A stretch of 33,658 nucleotides of DNA, from assembly GCA_002747395.1 (NCBI GenBank), contig PDPE01000016.1, forward strand, positions 1 to 33,658. Reading direction: 5' to 3'. A model generated the notes under the pieces. That model made no database searches, was not told the origin of the DNA, and saw only the letters and a program-made list of their open reading frames with translations. This document shows positions 25,606 through 33,658 of this stretch, in pieces (the stretch's first letter is position 1; each line of letters begins with the position of its first letter). This DNA comes from Pseudomonadota bacterium. Lineage in GTDB: Bacteria; Pseudomonadota; Gammaproteobacteria; Pseudomonadales; Oleiphilaceae. A program made the position numbers and the translations under genes.

Positions 25606-26046
25606 ATGGTTTTGGATATAGAACAAATTCTGGAATATTTGCCCCATCGTTACCCGTTTCTTCTGGTAGACCGAATTACCGAAGTGGAAAAAGGGGTATC
25701 TATTGTCGGGTATAAAAATATCACGGTAAACGAGGGTTTTTTTCAGGGGCATTTTCCTGGCAAGCCGATTATGCCCGGTGTGCTGATACTGGAAGCCCTG
25801 GCCCAGATTTCGGGTATTTTGGGGTTTATTTCAAATGACACCATGCCTTCGGAAGGCATCATTCATTATTTGGCCGGCGCCAATCGTGTTCGCTTCAAGC
25901 GCCCGGTTGTGCCTGGAGATCAACTGGTGTTACAGGCTGATTTGATTGCTGACAAGCACAATATCTGGAAGTTTGACTGCACAGCTTCTGTCGAGGGAAA
26001 GATAGCTTGCGTGGCCGAGATTATGACTGCAGAGAGGTCAGTGTAA
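25606..26046 (+). CDS. fabZ: (3R)-hydroxyacyl-ACP dehydratase
   Basis: FabZ dehydrates 3-hydroxyacyl-ACP in fatty-acid elongation and competes with LpxA and LpxD for the same hydroxyacyl-ACP pool. It has 146 residues with a hot-dog fold: the [14 protein letters not shown]-terminus, then [20 protein letters not shown] with catalytic His49 and the long helix LEALAQ with Glu63. It starts 12 bp after lpxD and its TAA overlaps the lpxA ATG by one base (TAATG), so the two are translationally coupled. Confidence 0.98.
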   Translation: MVLDIEQILEYLPHRYPFLLVDRITEVEKGVSIVGYKNITVNEGFFQGHFPGKPIMPGVLILEALAQISGILGFISNDTMPSEGIIHYLAGANRVRFKRPVVPGDQLVLQADLIADKHNIWKFDCTASVEGKIACVAEIMTAERSV

Positions 26047-26837
26047 TGGCTATTCACCCTCAGGCTGTAATAGATCCCAATGCGCTGGTCGATCCCGATG
26101 CGATCATCGCGGAAGGAGTAACGGTCGGGCCGTGGAGCTGGATTGGCCCCGATGTGGAAATTGGAGCCGGCTCGGAGATCATGTCTCATGTTGTGATTAA
26201 GGGGCCGACCCGGATTGGGAAAAACAACCGGATTTTTCAGTTCTCCAGTATCGGGGAAGAATGTCAGGACAAAAAGTACGCGGGAGAACCCACCAGGCTT
26301 GAAATTGGCGACAACAACGTCATTCGGGAAAGCTGTACGCTGCATAGGGGGACAGTTCAGGATGGCGGCCTGACTAAAATAGGCAGCAACAATCTGCTGA
26401 TGGCCTATGTGCATGTTGCACATGATTGTGTGCTTGGTGATAACATCATCCTTGCCAACGCGGCGACCCTTGCCGGGCACGTGCATATAGGGGATTGGGC
26501 AATTCTGGGCGGAGGAACCATGGTTCACCAGTTTTGTCATATCGGGCCACACAGCATGAGCGCCGGTGGCAGTATTGTATTGAAGGATATTCCGGCCTAT
26601 GTGATGGCAAGTGGCCAGTCTGCATCAGCGTTTGGCCTGAATACCGAGGGCCTGAAAAGAAGAGGTTTTTCTTCCGAAGCTGTTCGCTTGCTCAAAACAG
26701 CGTACAAGGTGGTTTACCGGCAAGGTCTGACACTCACCCAGGCAATCGGGAAAATTGAGGCTGAATTGGGTGACAGTGAGGAAGTCACTGTTTTTCTTGA
26801 TTCTATCCGCCATACTGCACGCGGTATAGTACGATAA
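26046..26837 (+). CDS. lpxA: UDP-N-acetylglucosamine O-acyltransferase
   Basis: First enzyme of lipid A synthesis; it transfers 3-hydroxyacyl from ACP to UDP-GlcNAc. It has 263 residues from the ATG at 26046, which overlaps the fabZ stop. This start is preferred because [20 protein letters not shown] is the family N-terminus; the frame upstream lies inside fabZ. A left-handed beta helix spans ~1-190, with the catalytic His in YVHVAHDCVLGDN (His126), QFSSIGEECQD, and RESCTLHRGT. The C-terminal helical domain is seen in RGFSSEAVRLLKTAYKVVYR. Confidence 0.98.
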   Translation: MAIHPQAVIDPNALVDPDAIIAEGVTVGPWSWIGPDVEIGAGSEIMSHVVIKGPTRIGKNNRIFQFSSIGEECQDKKYAGEPTRLEIGDNNVIRESCTLHRGTVQDGGLTKIGSNNLLMAYVHVAHDCVLGDNIILANAATLAGHVHIGDWAILGGGTMVHQFCHIGPHSMSAGGSIVLKDIPAYVMASGQSASAFGLNTEGLKRRGFSSEAVRLLKTAYKVVYRQGLTLTQAIGKIEAELGDSEEVTVFLDSIRHTARGIVR

Positions 26838-26868
26838 TCACTGTTGCCTGGTTTGTGGAGAGTCTCCC

Positions 26869-28110
26869 GTGAAACGGAATATTCGTATTGGTATCGTGGC
26901 TGGCGAGGCTTCCGGTGACATTCTGGGTGCGGGATTGATCAGGGAAATAAAAAGGCGATACCCTGATGCCGTGTTTGAAGGTATTGGTGGTAGCGGTATG
27001 ATCGCTCAGGGCATGAACAGCCTGTTTCCCATGGAGCGGTTGTCGGTGATGGGGCTTTTCGAAGTATTGCCCCGCCTTTTCGAGCTTATCGCTATTCGTC
27101 GCAAACTTCGTAACCACTTTACCAGCCGGCCCCCGGATCTGTTTATAGGCATTGATTCGCCTGATTTTACTCTGGGGCTTGAAGCCGCGTTACGCAAGCA
27201 GGGCATCAGGACTGTTCATTATGTCAGCCCTTCCGTCTGGGCGTGGCGACAGAAACGCATCTTTAAAATTGCCCGTTCCGTTGATTTGATGCTGACTTTG
27301 TTTCCCTTTGAGGCCAGCTTCTATCGCAAGCACAATGTGCCAGTCAGGTTCGTTGGTCACCCCCTTGCCGATATCATCCCGTTAACTCCCGACAGGGAAA
27401 GTGCCCTGGAGGTTCTGCGTCAAAATCACCAGCTTTCCATCGAACCGGGTTCAGCGGTGGTGGCCCTTTTGCCTGGCAGTCGGGGTGGGGAGATTCATTA
27501 TCTCGGCAGCGTTTTTCTTCAGGCGGCTCGAATAATTCGTGAGGCCAACCCCTCGGTTCGCTTTTTACTGCCTTATGTAAATGAGGACAGGAAGAAGCAA
27601 ATTATGGCGTTGATAGAACAGGAGGCGAGTGATCTGGCAATAGATTTGGTCGAGGGCGATTCTCGAACCGTGATGACGGCTGCTGATGTGATTCTTCTGG
27701 CTTCCGGTACGGCGACTCTGGAGGCCATGCTGTTGAAAAAGCCGATGGTGGTGGCCTATCGAATGTCTGCCATTACCTGTTACATTATGAGCAAGCTGAT
27801 GAAGTCGCCCTTTATTGCCTTGCCCAACCTTCTGGCGAACAAACTGTTGGTGCCTGAGTTGATTCAGGCTCAGGCCTCGCCGGACAATCTGGCCAGAGAG
27901 GTATTGCTGCGCCTGAATGATCGGCAGGTGAGGGAGCAGCTGGGCGGTCAGTTTGTGCAAATCCATGAAAGCCTCAGAAAGGGGGCAAGCCGGGAAGCGG
28001 CTGACGCCGTGTTGCAGTTGATCGACACTGGTTGTGCAGATTCTGCGGACTCAACAGACAGGCCCGCAAAAACCGGCTTGAAAGATCAGGCTGACGGAGC
28101 CATAAAATGA
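26869..28110 (+). CDS. lpxB: Lipid-A-disaccharide synthase
   Basis: LpxB condenses UDP-2,3-diacylglucosamine with lipid X to form the lipid A disaccharide; it is a peripheral inner-membrane GT-B glycosyltransferase of family GT19. It has 413 residues from a GTG start. Motifs: [18 protein letters not shown] near the N-terminus, [48 protein letters not shown], and [20 protein letters not shown]. The last ~30 residues ([20 protein letters not shown]...) exceed the usual length and look disordered. Its TGA overlaps the rnhB ATG (ATGA), so the two are coupled. Confidence 0.97.
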   Translation: MKRNIRIGIVAGEASGDILGAGLIREIKRRYPDAVFEGIGGSGMIAQGMNSLFPMERLSVMGLFEVLPRLFELIAIRRKLRNHFTSRPPDLFIGIDSPDFTLGLEAALRKQGIRTVHYVSPSVWAWRQKRIFKIARSVDLMLTLFPFEASFYRKHNVPVRFVGHPLADIIPLTPDRESALEVLRQNHQLSIEPGSAVVALLPGSRGGEIHYLGSVFLQAARIIREANPSVRFLLPYVNEDRKKQIMALIEQEASDLAIDLVEGDSRTVMTAADVILLASGTATLEAMLLKKPMVVAYRMSAITCYIMSKLMKSPFIALPNLLANKLLVPELIQAQASPDNLAREVLLRLNDRQVREQLGGQFVQIHESLRKGASREAADAVLQLIDTGCADSADSTDRPAKTGLKDQADGAIK

Positions 28111-28730
28111 CCCGCGAACCAGATTGCCGGGAGGCTCCCGTGATCCCTTATCAGGGGTCGCTGCTGGCCGGGGTGGATGAAGTGGGAAGAGGGGCACTGG
28201 TCGGTGCTGTTGTTGCCGCCGCAGTGATTCTTGATCCGCAAAACCCCGTGGAAGGCCTGGTTGATTCCAAAAAACTGAGTGCGAAAAAGCGCGAGCCGTT
28301 GTGTGCCAAAATCAGGGAAAAGGCGTTGTGCTGGAGTATCGGGCGTGCAGAGCCGGAGGAGATTGACCGGATCAATATTTTGCAGGCAACCATGGTGGCC
28401 ATGCAGCGTGCGGTTGCCGGCCTGACAATACCGCCTGAATATGTCGCTGTCGATGGCAATCGTTGCCCCCGGTTAACCATGCCCTGCATCGCCGTCGTCA
28501 AGGGGGATAGCCTGGTGGAGGAGATCAGTGCGGCCTCTATTCTCGCCAAGGTGACAAGAGACAGGGAAATGACCGAACTCGATAAAATATACGGTGAATA
28601 CGGGTTCGCCTCTCACAAGGGCTACCCCACCAGGGTGCATTTGAGTGCGATCAGAAAATACGGGGTGTGTGACCGGCATCGACGTTCATTCAAGCCGGTC
28701 AGGGATAGAATCAGAATCAACCCGGAGTGA
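28107..28730 (+). CDS. rnhB: Ribonuclease HII
   Basis: Removes ribonucleotides and RNA from RNA:DNA hybrids. It has 207 residues. The acidic residues are visible: [20 protein letters not shown] with D24 and E25, [10 protein letters not shown] with D~119, and [18 protein letters not shown] with the last metal-site region; [11 protein letters not shown] follows. The segment GRGALVG has Ala where Pro or Cys is more common. It overlaps lpxB by 4 bases and ends only 4 bp from the convergent fdxA stop. dnaE, its usual downstream neighbour in Pseudomonas, is absent. Confidence 0.97.
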   Translation: MTREPDCREAPVIPYQGSLLAGVDEVGRGALVGAVVAAAVILDPQNPVEGLVDSKKLSAKKREPLCAKIREKALCWSIGRAEPEEIDRINILQATMVAMQRAVAGLTIPPEYVAVDGNRCPRLTMPCIAVVKGDSLVEEISAASILAKVTRDREMTELDKIYGEYGFASHKGYPTRVHLSAIRKYGVCDRHRRSFKPVRDRIRINPE

Positions 28731-28734
28731 TACC

Positions 28735-29058
28735 TTATCGTTCCAGGTCTTTTATCTTTCCTTCTACGCCATCCCATTGGTCAGCGTCAGGCAGTGGATC
28801 TTTTTTCTCTGTGATGTTTGGCCAGGTTTGGCACAGCTCGGCGTTGATCTCGATGAACTCTACCTGACTTTGAGGCAATTCATCTTCGGAAAAAATGGCA
28901 TCGGCCGGGCACTCCGGTTCGCACAGGGCGCAGTCAATGCACTCGTCCGGGTCAATAACCAAAAAGTTCGGGCCTTCATAAAAACAGTCAACCGGGCATA
29001 CTTCTACGCAGTCAGTATATTTACATTTGATGCAATTCTCTGTAACAACGAATGCCAT
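28735..29058 (-). CDS. fdxA: 7Fe ferredoxin (FdxA type)
   Basis: This is a 107-residue electron carrier with a [3Fe-4S] and a [4Fe-4S] cluster. [20 protein letters not shown] gives the first Cys set, with CPVDCF completing it, and [12 protein letters not shown] the second. The C-terminal helix-rich tail ([20 protein letters not shown]) is typical of the Azotobacter/Pseudomonas FdI-like form. The ATG at 29058 is chosen for the family start and a GGAAGC ribosome site; the upstream frame is unrelated. It lies downstream of mutS on the same strand, as in Pseudomonas, with a ~140-bp spacer. Confidence 0.96.
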   Translation of the reverse strand: MAFVVTENCIKCKYTDCVEVCPVDCFYEGPNFLVIDPDECIDCALCEPECPADAIFSEDELPQSQVEFIEINAELCQTWPNITEKKDPLPDADQWDGVEGKIKDLER

Positions 29059-29174
29059 TGATTTGCTTCCTGTCTGGTAAGTCGAGGAGCGTATTTTAGG
29101 CCGAGCAAATGCATCAGGCAAGCCTGCCAGTCAAAATTATATCGACATCCCGGAAAAATCAAAGCGACCCTTTC

Positions 29175-29195
29175 GTGAATGGTGAATGGTGAATT
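29175..29195. repeat. Three copies of a 7-bp repeat (GTGAAT[G/T]) in the mutS-fdxA spacer
   Basis: Copies at 29175-29181, 29182-29188 and 29189-29195 lie just beyond the mutS stop. It is a simple slippage-type repeat; no other element is seen in this 141-bp spacer. Confidence 0.8.
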
Positions 29196-29199
29196 GAAC

Positions 29200-31833
29200 T
29201 CACGGATCACCGGAAAGCCGGCCCTGTAACCGGTAAAGCAACTCAAGTGCCGCTCTTGGTGTGACATTATCCAGATCCTGATCCAGAATGGATTGTTCGA
29301 CCTCCGTCGGTGTCAACCCGTAGAACATGTCAGGCTGAACGACCGCGTTGCTCGCGCCAAATGTCGCGCTCCGTTTGTTGTCTGTGCCTGCAGCCAGTGG
29401 TTGAGGTGTTTCTGTGTTCGCTCCTTCGAGAAGGCTGAGCTGTTGTTTGGCCGCGCTGATTACCTGGTAAGGCACGCCCGCAAGCCTGGCAACCTGCAAA
29501 CCATAGCTTTGGCTTGCCGGGCCGTCATGTACAGAGTGCAGAAATACGATTCTGTCGTCGTGCTCGGTCGCCGTCAGGTGAACATTGGCGACATTGTTCA
29601 GTGTCTCGGGCAAAGCGGTCATTTCAAAATAGTGTGTGGCAAACAGGGTGTAGGCCTGAATGTGTGAGGCCAGGTGCCCGGCGCTGGCCCAGGCCAGAGA
29701 CAGGCCGTCAAATGTACTGGTACCACGCCCCACTTCGTCCATCAGAACCAGGCTTTCGGATGTGGCATTGTTGAGGATGTTGGCCGTTTCTGTCATTTCT
29801 ACCATAAATGTCGAGCGCCCTCCCGCTGTATCATCGGAAGCTCCCATACGGGTCAGAATACGGTCAATCGGCCCGATGACGGTTCGGCTTGCGGGAACAT
29901 AGCTGCCCGTATAAGCCAGCAGGGCAATCAGTGCCACCTGTCTCATATAGGTTGATTTGCCCCCCATGTTGGGGCCGGTGATGACAAGCAGGCGCCTGGT
30001 TTTATCCAGGTGGAGGTCATTGGGGACGAAAGGGGAATCCAGCAGTTGTTCGACAACCGGGTGCCTGCCGTCTTCGATGAGTATGCCTGTCTCGGGTGAC
30101 AATTCGGGCCGGGTCAGGTGAAGGGTCTGGGCGCGTTCGGCCAGGTTGCTGAGTACGTCCAGCTCGGCCAGATGATCTGCGGTTATTTTCAGTTTTCCCA
30201 GATCAGTGTTGATTTCTTCAACAAGCGCGTCATACAACCCTTTTTCCCGGGCCAGTGCCCGACTTTTGCTGCTCAGTGCCTTGTCTTCGAACTCCTTTAA
30301 CTCCGGGGTGATAAAGCGTTCGGCATTTTTCAGCGTCTGGCGTCGAATGTAGGCGGCAGGTGCTTCCGAAGCCTGGGATTTGCTGATTTCGATATAGTAG
30401 CCATGCACCCGGTTAAACCCGACTTTCAGCGTGGACAGCCCGGTTTTTTCCTTTTCTTCTTCTTCCAGCCTGATCAGAAAGCTGCCCGCGTTTTCGCTGA
30501 TGGCTTTCAGTTCGTCAAGCTCGCTGTCATAGCCTTCCCTGATGACGCCACCATCCCGGATCACTACGGGAGGGTTATCTGCAATGGCACGGTCAAGCAG
30601 GTCTGCGAGTTCGGGGTAGGTGCCGATGGCGCTGGCAATATGGCTGATATGGCTATTGGTAATCTGTGCCAGTCCGGTTTGCAATTCGGGCAGAAGATTC
30701 AGTGCGTCTCTCAATCGGGCGAGGTCTCGCGGGCGGGCCGACTTCAGGGCGATTCGGGAGAGGATGCGCTCAATGTCGCCTACCTGTTTCAGTGTTTCGT
30801 GAACCGGTTCATAGTCGTAGTTTTCGATCAGGGCACCTATGGCATTCTGGCGAGTGATCACTGTCTCTGTTTCGCGCACAGGGCTGTTAAGCCAGCGAAG
30901 TAAAAGGCGGCTGCCCATGGCTGTGCCGGTTTTATTCATTACCCAGGCCAGGGTGTGCCTGGTGTCGCCGCGCAAATTCCTGTCTATTTCCAGATTTCTT
31001 CTGCTTGCCGCATCGATAATAACGGTCGTTTCGGTGCGCTCCCTCGACAGGTTGGTGATATGGGGAAGCGATGATTTCTGGGTTTCCCTGGCATACTCCA
31101 GCAGGCAGCCTGCGGCGGCGTTGGCCAGATCCAGCCCTTCACAATCAAAGCCGGACAAGTCTCTGGTGCCAAACTGCTCAAGCAATGTGCGCGTGCAGGT
31201 GTCGAGGTCATAATTCCAGTCAGGCAAGCGGCGAACCCCTGAAAAATGAGAGATAACCTGGTCGTAGGGGAACCCCTCGGGTATGAGAATCTCCATGGGC
31301 AGCAATCGTTGAAGTTCGCTGGCAAGGCTTTCCTCGCTTTCAGGTTCAGCAACCGAAAACCGGCCGCCACTCAAATCCAGGATGGCCAGGCCGAACTGAT
31401 TCCTGTCAAGACGGCTATCATGGCTGATGCAGGCGATAAGGTTGTCCCTGCCATCTTCGAGAAAGGCGTCATCGGTCAGCGTTCCAGGTGTAATGACACG
31501 TGTGACTTTCCTTTCTACCGGGCCCTTGCCCGTCGACGCGTCTCCGACCTGTTCGCAAATCGCAATGGAGATACCCATTCTGACCAGTCTGGCAATGTAG
31601 CCTTCGGCAGCGTGATAGGGAACTCCGGCCATGGGAACGGGGCTGCCGCCTGCCTTGCCCCGGGCGGTCAGGGTAATGTCGAGCAGGTCTGCCGCCTTTT
31701 TGGCATCATCAAAAAACAGCTCGTAAAAATCACCCATTCGATAAAACAAAAGATCGTCAGGGTGTTGTTTTTTTATGGCCATGTATTGGGCCATCATCGG
31801 AGTCATTGTTGATGTGCTGGATGTTTTTGCCAT
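29200..31833 (-). CDS. mutS: DNA mismatch repair protein MutS
   Basis: Recognises mismatches and small loops and recruits MutL. It has 877 residues (E. coli 853). The mismatch-binding FYE motif is at 36-38 in [14 protein letters not shown]. Connector, lever and clamp domains follow. The C-terminal ATPase has Walker [14 protein letters not shown] (~620), then [40 protein letters not shown] and [11 protein letters not shown]. It appears intact, including the helix-turn-helix tail. The ATG is at 31833, divergent from recA across a 304-bp regulatory region. Confidence 0.97.
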   Translation of the reverse strand: MAKTSSTSTMTPMMAQYMAIKKQHPDDLLFYRMGDFYELFFDDAKKAADLLDITLTARGKAGGSPVPMAGVPYHAAEGYIARLVRMGISIAICEQVGDASTGKGPVERKVTRVITPGTLTDDAFLEDGRDNLIACISHDSRLDRNQFGLAILDLSGGRFSVAEPESEESLASELQRLLPMEILIPEGFPYDQVISHFSGVRRLPDWNYDLDTCTRTLLEQFGTRDLSGFDCEGLDLANAAAGCLLEYARETQKSSLPHITNLSRERTETTVIIDAASRRNLEIDRNLRGDTRHTLAWVMNKTGTAMGSRLLLRWLNSPVRETETVITRQNAIGALIENYDYEPVHETLKQVGDIERILSRIALKSARPRDLARLRDALNLLPELQTGLAQITNSHISHIASAIGTYPELADLLDRAIADNPPVVIRDGGVIREGYDSELDELKAISENAGSFLIRLEEEEKEKTGLSTLKVGFNRVHGYYIEISKSQASEAPAAYIRRQTLKNAERFITPELKEFEDKALSSKSRALAREKGLYDALVEEINTDLGKLKITADHLAELDVLSNLAERAQTLHLTRPELSPETGILIEDGRHPVVEQLLDSPFVPNDLHLDKTRRLLVITGPNMGGKSTYMRQVALIALLAYTGSYVPASRTVIGPIDRILTRMGASDDTAGGRSTFMVEMTETANILNNATSESLVLMDEVGRGTSTFDGLSLAWASAGHLASHIQAYTLFATHYFEMTALPETLNNVANVHLTATEHDDRIVFLHSVHDGPASQSYGLQVARLAGVPYQVISAAKQQLSLLEGANTETPQPLAAGTDNKRSATFGASNAVVQPDMFYGLTPTEVEQSILDQDLDNVTPRAALELLYRLQGRLSGDP

Positions 31834-31873
31834 GCTGGTATAGGTTTCTTTTGTTTAACGGGTGGTTAACGGA

Positions 31874-31900
31874 TCGACAGGGGAAAGAACCTGGTATAAT
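31874..31900 (+). promoter_or_regulatory. Strong sigma-70-like promoter, mutS-recA spacer
   Basis: TGG-TATAAT (hexamer 31895-31900) is an extended consensus -10; TCGACA at 31874-31879 could be a -35 with a short 15-bp spacer. It points towards recA, ~235 bp upstream of its ATG. Confidence 0.5.
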
Positions 31901-31906
31901 TGCCTA

Positions 31907-31936
31907 TTGTAATCGCTCTGCGTTGTGTGAAATAAT
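31907..31936 (+). promoter_or_regulatory. Second candidate recA promoter adjacent to the LexA box
   Basis: TTGTAA (31907-31912) and AATAAT (31931-31936) are separated by 18 bp and match consensus at 4/6 and 5/6. The LexA box begins 2 bp after the -10, the usual geometry for SOS repression. Confidence 0.5.
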
Positions 31937-31937
31937 G

Positions 31938-31953
31938 CTGTTCAAAGATACAG
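31938..31953. promoter_or_regulatory. LexA (SOS) box upstream of recA
   Basis: CTGTTCAAAGATACAG fits CTGT-N8-ACAG exactly, the LexA operator of gammaproteobacteria. It is 184 bp before the recA ATG, so recA is probably SOS-induced with a long untranslated leader. mutS, on the other strand, starts 104 bp away. Confidence 0.85.
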
Positions 31954-32046
31954 GTTTTGTGGCATCCTCAAATTGTTTCCACAAATCGCTTCCCCAAATT
32001 GATTGTACCAGGTCAGGGTGCATTGGTTATATTCTTTGTTCAAGTG

Positions 32047-32061
32047 CGACAATATCTGTCG
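32047..32061. promoter_or_regulatory. Small inverted repeat in the recA leader
   Basis: CGACA (32047-32051) and TGTCG (32057-32061) form a perfect 5-bp inverted repeat around ATATC. It may be a leader hairpin or a regulator site; no family is assigned. Confidence 0.3.
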
Positions 32062-32137
32062 TTATATTGGGTACATTTGAGTTGGAGATTCATTCCGGAT
32101 TTTCACTGAAGAACGATTGTAACAGGTTAATAAAGAT

Positions 32138-33202
32138 ATGGATGATAACAAAAAAAAGGCGTTGAGTGCGGCTCTCTCTCAAATTGAAAGGCAGTTCGGC
32201 AAGGGCGCGATAATGAAAATGGGAGACCGCCCGCTTGAGAAAATTCCGTCAGTTTCCACGGGTTCTCTCGGGTTGGATATCGCATTGGGAATTGGCGGGC
32301 TGCCCTATGGTCGAATTGTAGAAATCTATGGCCCGGAGAGCTCGGGTAAAACAACTCTCACCTTGCAGGTGGTCGCTGAAGCTCAAAAACAGGGAAAAAC
32401 CTGCGCCTTTATCGATGCGGAACATGCTCTTGACCCGATTTATGCTGAAAAGCTGGGTGTAAATGTCGAAGACCTGCTGGTTTCCCAGCCGGACACCGGA
32501 GAACAGGCTCTTGAGATCGCGGATATGCTGGTTCGTTCAAATGCGGTGGACGTCATTGTTGTTGACTCGGTTGCAGCATTGACGCCGAAGGCTGAAATTG
32601 AAGGTGAAATGGGGGACTCTCATGTTGGTCTGCAAGCCCGCCTTATGTCTCAGGCATTGAGAAAAATAACCGGGAACGTCAAAAATGCCAACTGTTTGTG
32701 CATATTTATCAATCAGATCCGTATGAAAATCGGTGTAATGTTTGGTAACCCCGAAACCACGACAGGTGGTAATGCCTTGAAGTTTTACAGTAGTTGCAGG
32801 CTGGATATACGTCGCACAGGTGCTGTAAAGGAGGGGGACGAGATTATCGGAAACGAAACCCGGGTAAAGGTGGTCAAGAACAAGGTCGCCCCCCCATTCA
32901 AGCAGACCGAGTTTCAAATATTGTACGGGAAAGGGATCAACCGATTGGGAGAAGTGGTTGATCTTGGCGTAAAGGAAGGCTTTGTCAACAAGGCGGGCGC
33001 CTGGTACAGCTATCAGGGTGACAAGATCGGGCAAGGGAAGGCGAATGCGGTGAAGTTTCTGAGCGAGAACCCCGATATTGCCAATGAGATTGAATCCGGT
33101 ATTCGAGAAAAGCTGATGCCTGATCTTTTGGCGGAAGGGAATGGAGAAGCAGGAGCAGGAGTAGAAGGTCAGGTCGAAGTAACCGGGCAGTCAGCCAGCT
33201 AG
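32138..33202 (+). CDS. recA: Recombinase RecA
   Basis: ATP-dependent strand exchange protein and LexA co-protease. It has 354 residues. Walker A GPESSGKT is at 65-72; [20 protein letters not shown] is followed by [14 protein letters not shown] (loop L1 region), and [20 protein letters not shown] covers the loop L2 side. The C-terminal domain ends in a Glu/Gly-rich tail ([20 protein letters not shown]), as expected for the regulatory C-terminus. Upstream is the LexA box. recX, the usual next gene, is not present in the 220 bp after the stop. Confidence 0.99.
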   Translation: MDDNKKKALSAALSQIERQFGKGAIMKMGDRPLEKIPSVSTGSLGLDIALGIGGLPYGRIVEIYGPESSGKTTLTLQVVAEAQKQGKTCAFIDAEHALDPIYAEKLGVNVEDLLVSQPDTGEQALEIADMLVRSNAVDVIVVDSVAALTPKAEIEGEMGDSHVGLQARLMSQALRKITGNVKNANCLCIFINQIRMKIGVMFGNPETTTGGNALKFYSSCRLDIRRTGAVKEGDEIIGNETRVKVVKNKVAPPFKQTEFQILYGKGINRLGEVVDLGVKEGFVNKAGAWYSYQGDKIGQGKANAVKFLSENPDIANEIESGIREKLMPDLLAEGNGEAGAGVEGQVEVTGQSAS

Positions 33203-33261
33203 CTTGCAGGTAATAATTATTTTACCGATGGATTTGGATCGCATGTATGGCGCTCGGGGCG
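33203..33261. other. Short spacer between recA and the transporter remnant
   Basis: No gene is seen here; no U-tract terminator for recA and no recX start could be recognised. A plus-strand frame at 33204-33392 is judged spurious, because its middle is a simple repeat and its rest lies antisense to the transporter remnant. Confidence 0.4.
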
Positions 33262-33402
33262 CTATAGCCACTTCCAGAAGCAGAAGGCAGAAGCAGAAGG
33301 CAGAAGCAGAAGGCCTGGCGGCAATATCCAGGTCAGGGCCGCCATCAAAACGGTCAGAAAAATCAATATGGTGCAGGTGGAAGGAAATTTGAGTTTTATC
33401 AT
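33262..33402 (-). pseudogene. YfcC-like transporter, N-terminal remnant
   Basis: From ATG 33402 the frame reads MIKLKFPSTCTILIFLTVLM, then AALTWILPPG, then low-complexity LLLLPSASAFCF and a stop at 33262-33264. 'MK.KFP....ILF.LIVL.A.LTWI.P.G' is the start of YfcC/ArcD-like anaerobic C4-dicarboxylate or amino-acid carriers, whose full length is ~450-500 residues. After ~30 residues the homology ends in a 13-bp tandem repeat and the recA 3' flank begins, so the rest of the gene was lost. GGGGA lies 8 bases upstream, and the opine-dehydrogenase-like gene ends 24 bp before it, which suggests a former two-gene operon. Confidence 0.55.
33275..33313. repeat. Three perfect copies of a 13-bp tandem repeat
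   Basis: CAGAAGCAGAAGG occurs at 33275-33287, 33288-33300 and 33301-33313, itself built on CAGAAG. It marks the point where the transporter remnant stops resembling its family. Confidence 0.95.
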
Positions 33403-33426
33403 TTTTTTTATCCCCGTATTTCGTGT

Positions 33427-33658
33427 TCAGGCAACAGAAGCTATAATCTGTTCAACCGATAAACCGGCCAGGCCCATTTTCTCCAGTGTTCTGCCCGTTT
33501 CAAAATAATTGGTATCATTGCAGGCATTATCGATATGCAGGCAGGAAGTAATAACAGGTACCTCGATACCCAGTAACCTGGCAAAGTGATAACAGGGGAC
33601 CAGCAAATAAGCCGCATCTTCCGTGATATAACGATTCGTTGAACTGGCTGGCGAGCTG
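33427..33658 (-). CDS. Opine (octopine/nopaline) dehydrogenase family protein, C-terminal part (runs off right edge)
   Basis: The minus-strand frame entering from the right edge (first full codon at 33657) reads SSPASSTNRYITEDAAYLLV, PCYHFARLLGIEVPVITSCL, HIDNACNDTNYFETGRTLEK, MGLAGLSVEQIIASVA and stops at 33427-33429. 'NRYITED...LVP...L...LGI..P.I......N...TDY...GRTLEK.GL.G.S.E' is, from memory, the C-terminal catalytic domain of the NAD(P)-dependent opine dehydrogenase family, which reductively couples an amino acid to a 2-oxoacid. Only 76 residues are visible, so substrate cannot be judged. The truncated transporter remnant follows on the same strand. Confidence 0.75.
   Translation of the reverse strand, partial: SSPASSTNRYITEDAAYLLVPCYHFARLLGIEVPVITSCLHIDNACNDTNYFETGRTLEKMGLAGLSVEQIIASVA

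Noticed and set aside
33204..33392. 62-codon plus-strand frame after recA, as recX
   Set aside because: It contains no RecX-like helical repeat; its middle is a 13-bp simple repeat and its end is antisense to the transporter remnant.

Overview
The window is a gammaproteobacterial chromosome segment of roughly 50% GC. Its gene order closely follows the conserved dap-glnD-map / rpsB-tsf-pyrH-frr-uppS-cdsA / rseP-bamA-skp-lpxD-fabZ-lpxA-lpxB-rnhB / fdxA-mutS-recA neighbourhood known from Pseudomonas, Marinobacter and related marine gammaproteobacteria. The organism therefore looks like a Pseudomonadales/Oceanospirillales-type Gram-negative; the species cannot be named from sequence alone.

Layout. 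(1) Positions 1-1096 are a decayed accessory patch: the C-terminus of a HipA-like kinase, the tail of an IS5-type transposase broken by a stop, an intact XRE/HigA-type antitoxin, and only the last ~40 codons of its toxin. (2) 1097-5362 (minus) hold two tandem paralogous secreted DUF4214 proteins whose distal two-thirds I do not recognise. (3) 5459-6238 (minus) is a SapC-family protein. (4) 6500-14383 (minus) carries dapE, dapD, an ArsC/YffB-like protein, dapC, glnD and map, which cover the succinylase branch of diaminopimelate/lysine synthesis, nitrogen signalling and N-terminal Met removal. (5) 14743-28730 (plus) is the translation/envelope superoperon: ribosomal protein S2, EF-Ts, UMP kinase and ribosome recycling factor; then UppS and CdsA (lipid carrier and phospholipid precursors); RseP, BamA and Skp (outer-membrane protein biogenesis and stress response); LpxD, FabZ, LpxA and LpxB (lipid A); and RnhB. 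(6) fdxA and mutS (minus) face away from recA (plus), with a LexA box between mutS and recA. (7) Downstream of recA on the minus strand lie the C-terminus of an opine-dehydrogenase-family protein, cut by the window edge, and a truncated transporter N-terminus ending in a short tandem repeat.

Main anomalies. dxr is absent from its usual place between cdsA and rseP. rnhB abuts fdxA directly, so the block that separates them in Pseudomonas (dnaE, accA, pyrG, eno, ispD/ispF, surE, rpoS and others) is not here. A 16-bp tandem array starts inside the last codons of dapD. A 24-bp perfect palindrome spans the pyrH stop codon and overlaps a second competing hairpin. Many spacers carry short tandem duplications. 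I found no CRISPR array, no tRNA or rRNA gene and no intact mobile element. The best candidates for something undescribed are the paired DUF4214 proteins and the dapD repeat array.
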